DNA of 64,000 nt from NCBI RefSeq assembly GCF_023195835.1, contig NZ_CP096199.1:2108001-2172000 (forward strand), written 5' to 3'. Origin of the DNA: Vibrio sinaloensis. Lineage in GTDB: Bacteria > Pseudomonadota > Gammaproteobacteria > Enterobacterales > Vibrionaceae. Shown here one piece after another: positions 44,534 to 54,982 of the stretch. The notes beneath the pieces are model-generated. The model ran no database searches. It had not been told where the DNA came from and saw nothing but the letters and a program-made list of their open reading frames with translations. Position 1 is the first letter of the stretch. Every line of letters starts with the position of its first letter. The position numbers and the translations under genes are program-made.

Positions 44534-46180
44534 TTACAGGCCTGCGTTAGCGAATACCTGATTTACGATCTCTTGTGCTTCAGCTTCAATTTGCTTCAAG
44601 TGCTCGGCGCCTTTAAAGCTCTCACAGTAGATTTTGTAGATATCTTCAGTGCCCGATGGACGCGCAGCAAACCAGCCATTTTCAGTGGTCACTTTAAGTC
44701 CACCAATCGCAGCGCCATTACCTGGTGCATGAGTTAAGCGCGCAGTAATCGCATCACCTGCGAGTGTCTCAGCCGTTACCATTTCAGCAGACAACTTAGA
44801 CAGCACAGCTTTTTGCGGTCCATTTGCCACAGCTTGAATACGGTTGTACTCCGACGCTCCGTGTTTCGCCGCTAGCTCTTCATAGTACTCTTGTGGGTTC
44901 TTGCCGGTTGCCGCTGTGATTTCCGCGGCAAGCAAACATAAGATGATGCCATCTTTGTCCGTTGACCAAGGCGTACCATCTTTGCGCAGGAATGAAGCGC
45001 CCGCCGACTCTTCACCACCGAAGCCGAATTGACCTTGATAAAGTCCATCAACAAACCACTTAAAGCCGACTGGCACTTCACACAATTCTCGGCCTAGGTC
45101 CGCGACCACACGGTCAATCAGGGCGCTAGACACGAGTGTTTTACCCACTGCAACTTCTTTACCCCACCCCTCGCGATGGCGGTATAGGTAATCAATACAC
45201 ACAGCTAAGAAGTGGTTCGGGTTCATTAATCCTTTCGGCGTCACAATACCGTGGCGATCGTAATCAGGGTCATTACCAAACGCTAAGTCGTACTCGTCTT
45301 TCAGCGCCAATAACCCGGCCATTGCGTATGGAGAAGAGCAGTCCATGCGTACGACACCATCTTTGTCCAGAGACATAAACTGGAAAGAAGGATCGATAGC
45401 TTCACTCACTAGCGTGAGGTCTAGGTTGTAAGTCTTGGCGATCTGACGCCAGTAATCAATGCCGCTCCCGCCTAATGGGTCGACACCGATCTTCAGCTTA
45501 GCGTTCTGAATCGCCTCGATATCGATGACATTCACTAGATCATCGATATATGGCTTAACCAGATCGGTTTCTACGAATAACTCAGACGCTTTTGCCTCTG
45601 CTAACGGCATGCGTTTCACACCCTGCAGGCCTTCAGCAATTAAAGCATTGGCGCGATCTTGAATAGCTTGAGTCAGTTCACCCTCGGCTGGACCACCATG
45701 AGTCGGGTTGTATTTGATACCGCCATCTTGCGGTGGGTTATGCGATGGGGTAATCACAATACCATCGGCTTTTGCCTCATGCGCTTGATTGTAGGTCAAA
45801 ATAGCGTGCGAAATGCCCGGAGTTGGTGTGTAACCATTATGCTGCTGCACAATCACTTGCACGCCATTGGCGATCAACACTTCGACCACAGTAGAAAACG
45901 CGGGTTCAGACAATGCATGGGTATCTTTACCGACAAACAACGGCCCGGTAGTCCCTTTTTCGGCGCGAACTTCCGCTACCGCCTGCGCGATCGCGAGGAT
46001 GTGATTTTCATTGAAAGTGACTTTATCCGCTGTACCACGATGACCGGAGGTTCCGAACTCAACTTTGTGTGCTGGATTTTTTGGGTCAGGCTGGAGAAGA
46101 AAATAGTTAGCGACTAGGGCTGGAATATTGTGAAGGTCTTGTTGCTGAGCTTTTTGTCCCGCTCGTGGGTGCATCGCCAT
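44534..46180 (-). CDS. pgm: Phosphoglucomutase (alpha-D-glucose)
   Basis: 548 residues, as E. coli Pgm (546). Catalytic phosphoserine loop [13 protein letters not shown], metal site [12 protein letters not shown], sugar loop [11 protein letters not shown] and phosphate-binding [12 protein letters not shown]. It interconverts glucose 1-phosphate and glucose 6-phosphate. The start at 46180 ([13 protein letters not shown]) matches the family. A frame extending back to 46258 would run close to the seqA end and adds non-conserved residues. It lies downstream of seqA, as in E. coli. Confidence 0.97.
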   Translation of the reverse strand: MAMHPRAGQKAQQQDLHNIPALVANYFLLQPDPKNPAHKVEFGTSGHRGTADKVTFNENHILAIAQAVAEVRAEKGTTGPLFVGKDTHALSEPAFSTVVEVLIANGVQVIVQQHNGYTPTPGISHAILTYNQAHEAKADGIVITPSHNPPQDGGIKYNPTHGGPAEGELTQAIQDRANALIAEGLQGVKRMPLAEAKASELFVETDLVKPYIDDLVNVIDIEAIQNAKLKIGVDPLGGSGIDYWRQIAKTYNLDLTLVSEAIDPSFQFMSLDKDGVVRMDCSSPYAMAGLLALKDEYDLAFGNDPDYDRHGIVTPKGLMNPNHFLAVCIDYLYRHREGWGKEVAVGKTLVSSALIDRVVADLGRELCEVPVGFKWFVDGLYQGQFGFGGEESAGASFLRKDGTPWSTDKDGIILCLLAAEITAATGKNPQEYYEELAAKHGASEYNRIQAVANGPQKAVLSKLSAEMVTAETLAGDAITARLTHAPGNGAAIGGLKVTTENGWFAARPSGTEDIYKIYCESFKGAEHLKQIEAEAQEIVNQVFANAGL

Positions 46181-46267
46181 GTTGACATCCTTTCTATAAA
46201 CTACAAAAACAAAAAACCTCATAATACGGCAACTAAGTGACGCATTATGAGGTTTCAATCAGAATTT

Positions 46268-46807
46268 TTAAATTGAGTGAGTGACTTTCTCAATCAAATC
46301 GGCTGGGAAGTTCATTCTTGTCATCAACTGCTCAACCATCTGTCTTTTGCGGCTGGTGTTGTTGTTGGTAATAACCCAAAACGGAGAACCAGGAATGGCT
46401 TTTGGTTTCGTCGTATTACCGCTGGCAAGGAGAGTTTGCTCATTGTCAGCAAAGTAAACGCGTTTGCGACCTTTCACTTGAGTGGCTTCAGAAAAGCTAG
46501 CTGGGTCGATTCGGTGCAAAGTCGACAGCACGAGCATGAAGCGATCTATCGCTTTCTTCAAACCCGCAAACTCGTCAGAGATCAGCAGTGAACGCATTGC
46601 TTTAACACCATCCACCTTATCTTCCATAATTGCATCTTTACTGACCACTATACCCTTAGCTTGCGTCACAGCCGGCTGCTGAGCGATAGGCGCAGTCGCA
46701 TCAGTCATCAATAGACGACGCAAAATGTCTGACGCACTTTCACCAATATGCTGGGTTTGACTTGCGATGTAACGGTATAGATCCTCATCAACCTCAATTG
46801 TTTTCAT
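46268..46807 (-). CDS. seqA: SeqA, negative modulator of replication initiation
   Basis: 179 residues (E. coli 181). N-terminal oligomerisation domain MKTIEVDEDLYRYIASQTQHIGESASDILRRLL, then a linker and the C-terminal GATC-binding domain (about 65-179; VYFADNEQTLLASGNTTKPKAIPGSPFWVITNNNT, RKRQMV). It binds hemimethylated GATC and delays re-initiation. The seqA-pgm order and divergent ybfF are conserved with E. coli. Confidence 0.97.
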   Translation of the reverse strand: MKTIEVDEDLYRYIASQTQHIGESASDILRRLLMTDATAPIAQQPAVTQAKGIVVSKDAIMEDKVDGVKAMRSLLISDEFAGLKKAIDRFMLVLSTLHRIDPASFSEATQVKGRKRVYFADNEQTLLASGNTTKPKAIPGSPFWVITNNNTSRKRQMVEQLMTRMNFPADLIEKVTHSI

Positions 46808-46899
46808 TCGCTTTTCACAATCTCTATGTTTAAACTCTTGGGGATTATAGCGAGATCTTTACACAGACTCTACGGTTAACCTGTTACGAATAAATAAAA

Positions 46900-47664
46900 A
46901 TGTCACAACTGCTCAACTACAAAGACGAGGGGCAAGGCCGCTCAGTTATTTTGCTCCACGGATTATTTGGCAATTTAGATAACCTCGGCCTGTTGGCTAG
47001 AGATCTTAAAACCGACCATCGTGTCATTAGTGTCGATTTACGTAATCATGGCGAGTCGTTCCACAGCGATGAGCATAACTATCTGGTGATGGCGAAGGAT
47101 GTTCAGCAGCTACTCGAGCACCTCGACGTCAATGATGCCATTGTGATTGGTCACTCTATGGGTGGCAAAGTAGCGATGAAACTCGCCGACATCGCCGCAG
47201 CCAGAATCAGCAAGCTGTTAGTCCTCGATATGGCACCAGTCAAATACAATCAAAACCGACATGATAACGTGTTTAAAGGTTTACAAGCGGTTCTCGAACA
47301 CAAACCGACCACACGTAAACACGCGCTAGCTTTGCTCGCAGAACATATCGAGCTCGATGGCGTTCGCCAATTTCTCAGTAAATCCTTGTACAAGGTAGAT
47401 CAGTATCTGACGTGGCGTTTTAATGTTGCTAGCTTGGCAGACAACTATTGGCACATCCTAGGTTGGGAGCCAATCAGTTCAAGCCAAATTGAAACCCTCT
47501 TTATTAAAGGGGGCGATTCCGACTACCTCACCGCGCAACACCAGCCCGAGGTACAAAAGCAGTTTCTCCGCGCTAAAGCCCATGTTATCGCCAATACCGG
47601 GCACTGGCTGCATGCTGAAAAGCCAGCTGAAGTTCTCCGAGCGATTCGTAAATTTATTGCGTAA
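46900..47664 (+). CDS. ybfF: Alpha/beta-hydrolase, YbfF-type esterase
   Basis: 254 residues. Oxyanion loop VILLHGLFGNLDNLGLLAR, nucleophile elbow VIGHSMGGKVAMKL, acid near FIKGGDSDYL and catalytic histidine in ANTGHWLHAEKPAEV. It matches E. coli YbfF (254), an esterase on acyl-CoA-like esters in vitro. It is divergent from seqA. Confidence 0.92.
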   Translation: MSQLLNYKDEGQGRSVILLHGLFGNLDNLGLLARDLKTDHRVISVDLRNHGESFHSDEHNYLVMAKDVQQLLEHLDVNDAIVIGHSMGGKVAMKLADIAAARISKLLVLDMAPVKYNQNRHDNVFKGLQAVLEHKPTTRKHALALLAEHIELDGVRQFLSKSLYKVDQYLTWRFNVASLADNYWHILGWEPISSSQIETLFIKGGDSDYLTAQHQPEVQKQFLRAKAHVIANTGHWLHAEKPAEVLRAIRKFIA

Positions 47665-47757
47665 AACAGAATGAGCGCTCTGATGCGCTCAAGCCGTTAA
47701 CTTTATCCAGCAACAATGGTATAGTTCGGCGCAAGTAATTTGGCACAAAGGGATTCC

Positions 47758-47979
47758 ATGCTTTACGACTACATGAACATGCTCGAGTCTATTGGTCTCG
47801 ATCTGCTTTTTGCGTCTATCTTTTTTCTAATAGGTATGGCGATAAAAGATGTATTAAAAGCGGGAAATGTCCCCCCTTTCGGTCGCCGCATTGTATGGTT
47901 AGTCCTGTTCCTTGGCTGCGCTGGTTTTATTGCTAAAGGCATCATCCAGTTGAGCTGGGAAGGTGGTGGTATTGGCTGA
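47758..47979 (+). CDS. DUF2788 family membrane protein
   Basis: 73 residues with two transmembrane helices (about 14-32 and 45-64) linked by KDVLKAGNVPPFGRRIVW, the conserved core of DUF2788. Function unknown. The ATG at 47758 follows AAAGGGATTCC. It lies 41 bp ahead of fldA and may be co-transcribed. Confidence 0.8.
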   Translation: MLYDYMNMLESIGLDLLFASIFFLIGMAIKDVLKAGNVPPFGRRIVWLVLFLGCAGFIAKGIIQLSWEGGGIG

Positions 47980-48020
47980 ATAGCCAAGCCACAACATAAT
48001 TGAAGAAAGGTAACGAATCT

Positions 48021-48548
48021 ATGGCAAGTGTAGGCATCTTCTTTGGTAGCGATACAGGTAACACTGAAGCTGTAGCAAAGATGATTCAAAAGCAACTAGG
48101 TAAACAACTGGTTCACGTTCAAGATATAGCAAAGAGTAGCAAAGAAGATATCGACAACTTTGATCTCTTGCTGCTTGGTATCCCTACTTGGTACTACGGT
48201 GAAGCACAATGTGACTGGGACGACTTTTTCCCAGAACTAGAGCAGATCGATTTCTCGACCAAGCTAGTCGCTATCTTTGGCTGTGGTGACCAAGAAGATT
48301 ATGCCGAGTACTTCTGTGATGCGATGGGTACCGTGCGCGATATCGTTGAAGCGAAAGGCGGCACTATCCTTGGTTACACTTCAACCGAAGGTTACGAGTT
48401 TGAAGCGTCGAAAGGTCTGGTTGAGGGTGATGACAGCCAGTTTGTTGGTCTATGTATCGACGAAGATCGCCAACCAGAGTTGACTGAAGAGCGCGTCACT
48501 AACTGGTGTAAGCAGATTTATGATGAGATGTGCCTTGCCGAGTTAGAA
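48021..48548 (+). CDS. fldA: Flavodoxin FldA
   Basis: Long-chain flavodoxin of about 177 residues whose last codon is TAA/TAG just before the terminator. The FMN phosphate loop IFFGSDTGNTEAVAK and the isoalloxazine loops LGIPTWYYGEAQCDWDDFF and GCGDQEDYAEYFCDAMG are clear. It donates low-potential electrons, for example to IspG, methionine synthase and ribonucleotide reductase. The ATG at 48021 (RBS AAAGG) begins the fold. It sits in the same neighbourhood as fur, as in E. coli. Confidence 0.96.
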
Positions 48549-48570
48549 GGCTAATCATATCCGACATCGA

Positions 48571-48595
48571 AACCTCCCTAATGGGAGGTTTTTTT
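48571..48595 (+). terminator. fldA terminator
   Basis: AACCTCCC-TAAT-GGGAGGTT followed by seven T in all; textbook intrinsic terminator. Confidence 0.92.
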
Positions 48596-49094
48596 ATGCC
48601 GTTTGCTGCTCTTCTTCGTCTCTGAACTGAGGCTTTTTACGCACATAAAGCTTACGTTGCACTTCAGAAACGACCTGCCCTTGGCAATCTTTGACATAGA
48701 TAACGAACTCAGGGAAACACTTATCGCCTTCTGCTGTTTGTGAAAGTATGCTTTGCAGTTGATCGTCGGTGACACAGAACTCGGCAAACAGGTCACTCTG
48801 ACCCGGCTTTATAAAGTTAATACTCGCCTCTTTATCCCACACATAATAGCGCTCACCCAGAATCCCCATCAACATCAGTGAATAAGTGGGATCCGTTAAT
48901 GAAAAGATACTGCCACCATATTGAGTTCGATTGGCGTTTTTATTCCACCATCTCAGCTTTAGCCTCATCTTGACCTCACGGAAATCATCACTAATAGAGA
49001 GAATTTTTATTCCTGCGCCCCAAAACGGTGGCCATATATTGAGCGCAAATTTCACCAAACCAGGTTTATAGATTTTCGCCAATGACTTGTGCAT
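48594..49094 (-). CDS. DUF4442 hotdog-fold protein (thioesterase-like)
   Basis: 166 residues with a predicted hotdog fold: hydrophobic helix NANRTQYGGSIFSLTDPTYSLMLMGILG with strands around it, matching DUF4442, a PaaI/YiiD-like thioesterase group. No catalytic residues can be assigned. It lies between fldA and fur, convergent with fldA and divergent from fur. The stop codon abuts the T run of the fldA terminator. Confidence 0.75.
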   Translation of the reverse strand: MHKSLAKIYKPGLVKFALNIWPPFWGAGIKILSISDDFREVKMRLKLRWWNKNANRTQYGGSIFSLTDPTYSLMLMGILGERYYVWDKEASINFIKPGQSDLFAEFCVTDDQLQSILSQTAEGDKCFPEFVIYVKDCQGQVVSEVQRKLYVRKKPQFRDEEEQQTA

Positions 49095-49235
49095 CCTTGA
49101 TCCCTAACCATCACTTTGTAAATGTTGCACAATTGTAACTGGTCCGATGTCGTATATCAGTGACGTCACACTAGTTTATAAAAAAAGAGTAGTAACCCCT
49201 TGAAGTTCGTGGTTTATTGTTAGAGGCGACTACCC

Positions 49236-49254
49236 TATAATGATAGGAATATTG
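49236..49254 (+). promoter_or_regulatory. fur promoter with partial Fur-box similarity
   Basis: A perfect -10 TATAAT is at 49236-49241; the best -35 is a weak TTTATT-like element 17 bp upstream. The sequence ATAATGATAGGAATATT just after it matches about 12 of 19 positions of the Fur box, mostly on its left half, so autoregulation is possible. Confidence 0.45.
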
Positions 49255-49293
49255 AATTCTGTTAATTACTGCAGATCATCAACAGGAAAGTAT

Positions 49294-49740
49294 ATGTCAG
49301 ACAACAACCAAGCGCTCAAGGATGCTGGTCTTAAGGTCACTCTACCTAGACTGAAGATTTTAGAAGTACTACAGCAGCCAGAATGCCAACATATTAGCGC
49401 TGAAGATTTATATAAGAAGCTGATTGATCTAGGAGAAGAGATCGGTCTTGCTACCGTGTACCGAGTATTAAACCAATTTGATGATGCAGGTATCGTGACA
49501 CGCCATCACTTCGAAGGTGGTAAATCAGTATTTGAACTTTCTACTCAACACCATCACGACCATTTGGTCTGTCTCGATTGCGGTGAAGTCATCGAGTTTT
49601 CTGATGACCTGATTGAAGAGCGCCAGAAAGAGATCGCCGCTAAGTACAACGTCACACTGACAAACCACAGCTTGTACCTATATGGCAAATGCAGCGATGG
49701 AAGTTGTAAAGACGACCCAAATGCACATAAACCGAAATAA
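49294..49740 (+). CDS. fur: Ferric uptake regulator Fur
   Basis: 148 residues, E. coli length. N-terminal winged helix with ATVYRVLNQFDDAGIVTRHHF, metal ligands in HHHDHLVCLDCGEVIEF and a C-terminal cysteine pair in YGKCSDGSCKDD. It represses iron-uptake genes with Fe2+. The ATG at 49294 follows AGGAAAG; codons back to 49240 lie over the -10 element. Confidence 0.97.
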   Translation: MSDNNQALKDAGLKVTLPRLKILEVLQQPECQHISAEDLYKKLIDLGEEIGLATVYRVLNQFDDAGIVTRHHFEGGKSVFELSTQHHHDHLVCLDCGEVIEFSDDLIEERQKEIAAKYNVTLTNHSLYLYGKCSDGSCKDDPNAHKPK

Positions 49741-49743
49741 TGT

Positions 49744-49766
49744 AAAGGCGCTCACTGAGCGCCTTT
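49744..49766 (+). terminator. fur terminator (weak T run)
   Basis: AAAGGCGCTC-ACT-GAGCGCCTTT then ATTG; ten-base stem. Confidence 0.7.
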
Positions 49767-49800
49767 ATTGATTGAGCTATCACGTTTTCATTGAGCGAAA

Positions 49801-49826
49801 AAAATGCCAGCTTCTGCTGGCATTTT
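49801..49826 (-). terminator. glnS terminator
   Basis: AAAATGCCAGC-TTCT-GCTGGCATTTT with seven T after it on the minus strand. Confidence 0.85.
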
Positions 49827-49843
49827 CGTTTGAGTGAGCAAGA

Positions 49844-51514
49844 TTACTTAGATTCAATCTTGGCCCAGGTATCACGCAGACCCACAGTGCGGTTGAAGAC
49901 CAAAGCCTCCGGCTTTGAATCTTTAACATCAGCACAGAAGTAACCCATGCGCTCGAACTGATATCCTTTTTCTGCAGGCGCACTCGCTAAGCTCGGCTCA
50001 ACAAAACCCTTCACTGTCACCAGTGATTCAGGGTTGATCGTTTCTGCAAAGTTATCTGCTGCTGCTGGGTTTGGAACCGTGAACAAACGGTCGTACAAGC
50101 GAACTTCCGCAGGTAAGCCTTTGTCAGCCGATACCCAATGAATCACGCCCTTAACTTTACGACCATCAGCTGGATTTTTGCCCAACGTGTCTGGATCGTA
50201 ACTACAGAAAATCGTGGTGATATTGCCAGCGTCATCTTTCTCAATACGCTCAGCTTTAATCACATACGCACCACGTAAACGAACTTCTTTGCCAAGCACT
50301 AAACGCTTGTACTTTTTGTTCGCTTCTTCACGGAAATCTTCACGCTCAATCCATACTTCACGAGTAAATGGCACTTCACGCTCACCCATTTCAGGTTTGT
50401 TAGGATGATTGGCTAGAGTCAAGGTCTCAACCTTATCCGCATCGTAGTTTTCAATGACGATTTTAACCGGATCCAGTACAGCCATCGCACGTGGTGCATT
50501 GTCATTCAAATCATCGCGAATACAAGACTCAAGAGAGCTCATTTCAATCATGTTGTCTTGCTTAGTCACACCAATACGTTTACAGAACTCACGAATTGAA
50601 GCAGGTGTAAAGCCACGACGTCGTAGACCTGAAATGGTCGGCATACGTGGATCATCCCAGCCATTCACCAATTTTTCGGTCACCAGCTGGTTAAGCTTGC
50701 GCTTTGACATCACCGTATATTCGAGATTTAGGCGGCTAAACTCGTATTGACGTGGCTGACAGTCGATAGTGATGTTCTCAAGCACCCAGTCGTAAAGACG
50801 ACGGTTGTCTTGGAACTCCAATGTACACAACGAGTGCGTGATCCCTTCCAGCGCATCAGAAATACAGTGGGTAAAATCGTACATCGGGTAAATGCACCAT
50901 TTGTCACCCGTTTGATGATGCTCTGCAAAACGAACACGGTAAAGGACGGGATCGCGCAGCACAATAAAGGATGAGGCAAGATCAATCTTGGCACGCAAAC
51001 AGGCTTTGCCCTCTTCAAAACCACCATCGCGCATTTTCTCGAACAGCGCTAAGTTCTCTTCTGGAGAGCGGTCACGGTATGGGCTAGGCTTACCTGGTTG
51101 GGTCAGTGTACCGCGGTATTCACGGATCTGCTCTGGACTTAGCTCTTCAACGTACGCTAAGCCTTTGTTAATTAATTCCACTGCGTAGCCGTAAAGCTTG
51201 TCGAAGTAGTTTGACGAGTAACAAACCTCACCATCCCACTCAAAACCCAGCCAGCTCACATCATTCTTAATTGACTCAACGTATTCAACGTCTTCTTTCT
51301 CAGGGTTGGTATCATCAAAACGAAGATTACACTTACCCTGATAGTCCTGAGCAATACCAAAGTTCAAACAAATTGACTTAGCGTGACCAATATGCAGATA
51401 ACCGTTAGGTTCTGGTGGGAAACGAGTATGCACGCTTGTGTGTTTACCATCCGCTAAATCTTTATCGATGATTTGGCGAATGAAATTCGATGGACGAGCC
51501 TCAGCTTCACTCAT
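49844..51514 (-). CDS. glnS: Glutaminyl-tRNA synthetase
   Basis: 556 residues (E. coli 554). Class I signature [14 protein letters not shown], the MSKRK form of the second signature (about 270), and the C-terminal anticodon-binding beta-barrels. It charges tRNA-Gln directly. It is monocistronic, with a 275-bp region upstream (51515-51789) that holds its promoter and the nagE terminator. Confidence 0.98.
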   Translation of the reverse strand: MSEAEARPSNFIRQIIDKDLADGKHTSVHTRFPPEPNGYLHIGHAKSICLNFGIAQDYQGKCNLRFDDTNPEKEDVEYVESIKNDVSWLGFEWDGEVCYSSNYFDKLYGYAVELINKGLAYVEELSPEQIREYRGTLTQPGKPSPYRDRSPEENLALFEKMRDGGFEEGKACLRAKIDLASSFIVLRDPVLYRVRFAEHHQTGDKWCIYPMYDFTHCISDALEGITHSLCTLEFQDNRRLYDWVLENITIDCQPRQYEFSRLNLEYTVMSKRKLNQLVTEKLVNGWDDPRMPTISGLRRRGFTPASIREFCKRIGVTKQDNMIEMSSLESCIRDDLNDNAPRAMAVLDPVKIVIENYDADKVETLTLANHPNKPEMGEREVPFTREVWIEREDFREEANKKYKRLVLGKEVRLRGAYVIKAERIEKDDAGNITTIFCSYDPDTLGKNPADGRKVKGVIHWVSADKGLPAEVRLYDRLFTVPNPAAADNFAETINPESLVTVKGFVEPSLASAPAEKGYQFERMGYFCADVKDSKPEALVFNRTVGLRDTWAKIESK

Positions 51515-51741
51515 CTATAGCACCTCAATTATTTCAGTATTGTCAGAGAAATTCCGCTCGAAGTTAACATAAAACCTCCGAGCACATGGCGACTAATGAT
51601 CCACAATTCCTCGCCAATACACAACTACAACCGCGCGTTTATTAGTAAATAATTGGCGATTTCCATTGATATGGAGCAAAAGCACAACAGGTTTCTTTCG
51701 AAGGGCGCAAGCATCGTTTAAATAAACAACAGACAAAACAA

Positions 51742-51766
51742 AAAAAGCCTCCAGAGGAGGCTTTTT
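51742..51766 (-). terminator. nagE terminator
   Basis: AAAAAGCCTCC-AGA-GGAGGCTTTTT with a T run on the minus strand; eleven-base stem. Confidence 0.88.
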
Positions 51767-51789
51767 AGATAAACGATGAATCGTCTAGG

Positions 51790-53364
51790 TTATGGCAATT
51801 TCACACCCGATAGGTCTTCGTTAGCGCCAATAGCTTTCATTTCGCCAGCAACGATTTCCGCTAGAGGGCCAAGGATAACTTGCAGGTTGTTTTCACCTAG
51901 TTTCACCACACCTTTCGCGCCAAGCTTCTTAAGAACGGCTTCGTCAGCGACAGAGCGATCTTTCAGTGTTAGACGTAGACGAGTGATACAAGCATCGATT
52001 GAAGTTAGGTTGTCGTGACCACCTAGTGCCTTTAGGTATTGACGAGCTAGGTCACCATTTTTCGCTTCACCAGCTGGTGCTGAAGCTGTTGCATCTTCGT
52101 CATCTTCACGACCTGGTGATTTCAGGTTGAACGCACGGATAGCGAACGTAAAGGTGAAGAAGTAAAGCGCACCAAAGCCAAGACCGATAAGCAGTAGAGT
52201 CACTGGTTTAGTTGCTAGACCCCAGTTCAATACGAAGTCGATAAGACCTGCAGAGAAACCAAAGCCGTGCAGCGTGCCAAACATGTTCGCTACCACAAGA
52301 GCTAGACCTGTGAAGACGGCGTGCATTGCGTATAGCGCAGGTGCTAGGAAGACAAACATGAACTCTAGAGGCTCTGTGATACCTGTTAGGAATGAACAGA
52401 AAGCCACTGAGAATAGAGCACCACCAACTTGATGACGTTTTTCAGCAGGAGCAGCAAAGTACATTGCAAGCGCAGCACCTGGTAGACCGAACATCATGAC
52501 AGGGAAGAAGCCGTTCATGAATACACCAGCAGACTTGTCACCGCCGAAGTAACGGTGTAGGTCACCCGATTTCACAGTTTCAGTCACTTCTTTTACTGTT
52601 GCAGTGATTTCTGGGTTTACAGCGTTAGCGAATTCGAAAGTATGAGTTTGACCAGCAACAAGAGTCTTAGCTAGCGCTGGGTCAACACAAAGCTGTTGTA
52701 GTGCAGGAAGTGCGTTACCAGCAGCTTGTGCGCCAGTGACTAGAACTTCTTGACACGTACCCATACCGAACCAGAAGTAAGAGTTAAGAACGTGGTGAAG
52801 ACCAACAGGGATAAGCGCACGGTTAAGTGTACCGTAAACAAATTGACCCACAGCACCAGAGGTTGATACTGCGTGCGCAAGCGCATCAAGGCCACCTTGA
52901 ATGCTTGGCCAAACCACACCACCGATGGCACCCGCGACTAGAGCAAATAGACCCGCCATGATAGGGACTAGACGCTTGCCTGAGAAGAAAGCTAACCACT
53001 CAGGAAGACGAGTTGCATGGAAAGCGTTGTATGAGTGACCAGCGATAATACCAGCGATGATACCGCCGAAGAATGACATGTTGATGTCAGCGTTGATTGT
53101 GGTAGCTGTTGCTGTCAGTACGAAGTACGCAACCGCACCAGCAAGGCCTGCAGCACCTTGACCGTCTTTAGAAAGACCGATCGCGATACCTAGACCGAAT
53201 AGTAGTGGAAGTTGACCAAAGATAGCACCACCGGCTTGCGCCATGAATGGGATATCTAGTAGGTCTCCTTGACCTAAACGTAGTAAGAGCGCCGCAACGG
53301 GAAGCGTTGCGATAGGAAGCATAAGAGCTTTACCTAACTTTTGCGCATATCCAAGAATATTCAC
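51790..53364 (-). CDS. nagE: N-acetylglucosamine PTS permease NagE (EIICB)
   Basis: 524 residues. EIIC domain with about ten membrane helices (1-400), the substrate-binding GITEPLEFMFVFLAP and HHVLNSYFWFG signatures, then a linker and the EIIB domain (about 440-524) with the phosphocysteine in SIDACITRLRLTLKD. E. coli NagE carries a fused EIIA after this point; here the protein ends, so a separate EIIA (Crr) must supply phosphate. GTG at 53364 with an upstream G-rich site. It is divergent from nagAC. Confidence 0.94.
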   Translation of the reverse strand: MNILGYAQKLGKALMLPIATLPVAALLLRLGQGDLLDIPFMAQAGGAIFGQLPLLFGLGIAIGLSKDGQGAAGLAGAVAYFVLTATATTINADINMSFFGGIIAGIIAGHSYNAFHATRLPEWLAFFSGKRLVPIMAGLFALVAGAIGGVVWPSIQGGLDALAHAVSTSGAVGQFVYGTLNRALIPVGLHHVLNSYFWFGMGTCQEVLVTGAQAAGNALPALQQLCVDPALAKTLVAGQTHTFEFANAVNPEITATVKEVTETVKSGDLHRYFGGDKSAGVFMNGFFPVMMFGLPGAALAMYFAAPAEKRHQVGGALFSVAFCSFLTGITEPLEFMFVFLAPALYAMHAVFTGLALVVANMFGTLHGFGFSAGLIDFVLNWGLATKPVTLLLIGLGFGALYFFTFTFAIRAFNLKSPGREDDEDATASAPAGEAKNGDLARQYLKALGGHDNLTSIDACITRLRLTLKDRSVADEAVLKKLGAKGVVKLGENNLQVILGPLAEIVAGEMKAIGANEDLSGVKLP

Positions 53365-53447
53365 CTTAAGTTCCCCCTATAGGATTTTAGTATTTGGTTG
53401 AGCCACTTTTTTTGGTCGCTCAATTTAGTCACATTCAGTTTATGACA

Positions 53448-53469
53448 TTAATTTTGCTCCGCAAATTAA
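53448..53469. promoter_or_regulatory. Candidate NagC operator before nagE
   Basis: TTAATTT and AAATTAA are perfect 7-bp arms around eight bases, a size and AT-rich outer pattern like NagC operators. It lies between the CRP-like site and the likely nagE start. Confidence 0.35.
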
Positions 53470-53481
53470 AACCTCACCATT

Positions 53482-53497
53482 TGTGATCATAATCACC
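53482..53497. promoter_or_regulatory. CRP-like site before nagE
   Basis: TGTGA-TCATAA-TCACC agrees with the TGTGA-N6-TCACA consensus at 9 of 10 defined positions. It lies about 120 bp upstream of the nagE start. Confidence 0.65.
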
Positions 53498-53843
53498 AGA
53501 ATCTGTCAATATCCGAGCTTTTTGCTAGCGAGATCATAAAACTTATTTTACAATACAAAAAAATAGCAATGAAGCGGTCGAATTCGAGGTATTCTTATCT
53601 GATATATAATAGCTATTAGGGTTGCCAGGTCAGGCATAGCGCCACGGTATCATTCAACCAAGATACATTGGCCACACCAGTAGCAGCAAAGATTTGTGAT
53701 AATTTAGAACGACCCATTTTTCGTTTGCTAAAGATATTTTACGATCTAATTGAAGCTCACAAATAAAGTAGATTGTTGTGATTGAAGCGCTTCAGTTTGA
53801 TGACAAAAGTATTAAGAATCTAACCTATAAGGATTAGCTAACC

Positions 53844-54980
53844 ATGTATGCGCTAACTAACTGTAAGATATTTACCGGTAGTGATGTTTTAACCGAACAC
53901 GCCATTATCATTGACAACGGTCTTATCCAATCAGTCTGCCCTGCCGACCAGTTGGCAGAGGGAATGGAAGTACGCAACCTCAACGGTGCCAATGTCAGCC
54001 CCGGTTTTATCGATCTGCAGTTAAATGGCTGTGGCGGCGTGATGCTCAATGATGAAATCAGTGCAGAAACTATGCAGACCATGCACCTAGCTAACCTTAA
54101 GTCGGGCTGTACCAGCTTCTTACCGACGCTCATTACCTCTTCTGATGAAGATATGCGTCAATCTGTCGCCGCTGCGCGTGAATACCATGCGAAATACCAA
54201 AACCAATCCCTTGGTCTTCACCTAGAGGGCCCATACCTGAACGTGATGAAAAAAGGCATTCACAGCGTCGACTACATTCGTCCATCTGACGACAGCATGA
54301 TCGATTTTATGTGTGAGAACGCAGATGTAATTGCCAAAGTGACGCTTGCGCCTGAGCATAACGACTCTGCGCACATCACTCGCCTTAAAGATGCGGGCAT
54401 CGTGGTGTCTATCGGACACACCAACGCTACCTACAGAGAAGCACGTAAAGGTTTTGAAGCGGGCATCACTTTCGCCACCCACCTATTCAATGCCATGACG
54501 CCAATGGTCGGCCGCGAGCCGGGCGTTGTGGGAGCCATCTATGATACACCAGATGTGTATGCGGGCATCATCGCTGACGGCTTCCACGTAGACTACGCCA
54601 ACATCCGAATCGCGCACAAAATTAAGGGCGAAAAATTAGTATTAGTGACCGATGCCACAGCTCCTGCAGGCGCTGACATGGATTACTTTATTTTTGTTGG
54701 TAAGAAAGTATATTACCGAGATGGTAAGTGTGTTGATGAAAACGGCACACTAGGCGGCTCAGCACTCACAATGATTGAGGCTGTTCAAAATACAGTTGAG
54801 CACGTCGGTATCGCTCTGGACGAAGCACTACGCATGGCTACTCTTTACCCTGCAAAAGCAATAGGTGTTGACCAGCAACTTGGCCGAATTAAACCAGGCT
54901 TTGTCGCTAACCTCACCGTGTTTGATCGTGACTTCAACGTCCAGGCGACGGTTGTTAACGGACAATACGAGCAAAGTTAA
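53844..54980 (+). CDS. nagA: N-acetylglucosamine-6-phosphate deacetylase
   Basis: 378 residues (E. coli 382). Amidohydrolase barrel with HLEGPYLN (Glu metal ligand), VSIGHTNAT and THLFNAMTP (His) and catalytic Asp in [12 protein letters not shown]. It deacetylates GlcNAc-6-P after uptake by NagE. It is followed two bases later by nagC, so the two are one operon. nagB is not in the window. Confidence 0.97.
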   Translation: MYALTNCKIFTGSDVLTEHAIIIDNGLIQSVCPADQLAEGMEVRNLNGANVSPGFIDLQLNGCGGVMLNDEISAETMQTMHLANLKSGCTSFLPTLITSSDEDMRQSVAAAREYHAKYQNQSLGLHLEGPYLNVMKKGIHSVDYIRPSDDSMIDFMCENADVIAKVTLAPEHNDSAHITRLKDAGIVVSIGHTNATYREARKGFEAGITFATHLFNAMTPMVGREPGVVGAIYDTPDVYAGIIADGFHVDYANIRIAHKIKGEKLVLVTDATAPAGADMDYFIFVGKKVYYRDGKCVDENGTLGGSALTMIEAVQNTVEHVGIALDEALRMATLYPAKAIGVDQQLGRIKPGFVANLTVFDRDFNVQATVVNGQYEQS

Positions 54981-54982
54981 GC

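Larger units (their letters stand above)
53365..53843. other. Divergent nagE-nagA regulatory region
   Basis: 479 bp without a gene. It holds a CRP-like site (53482-53497), a candidate NagC operator (53448-53469) and a 12-base palindrome TGAAGCGCTTCA (53783-53794) about 50 bp before nagA. The rest is AT-rich. Confidence 0.7.
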
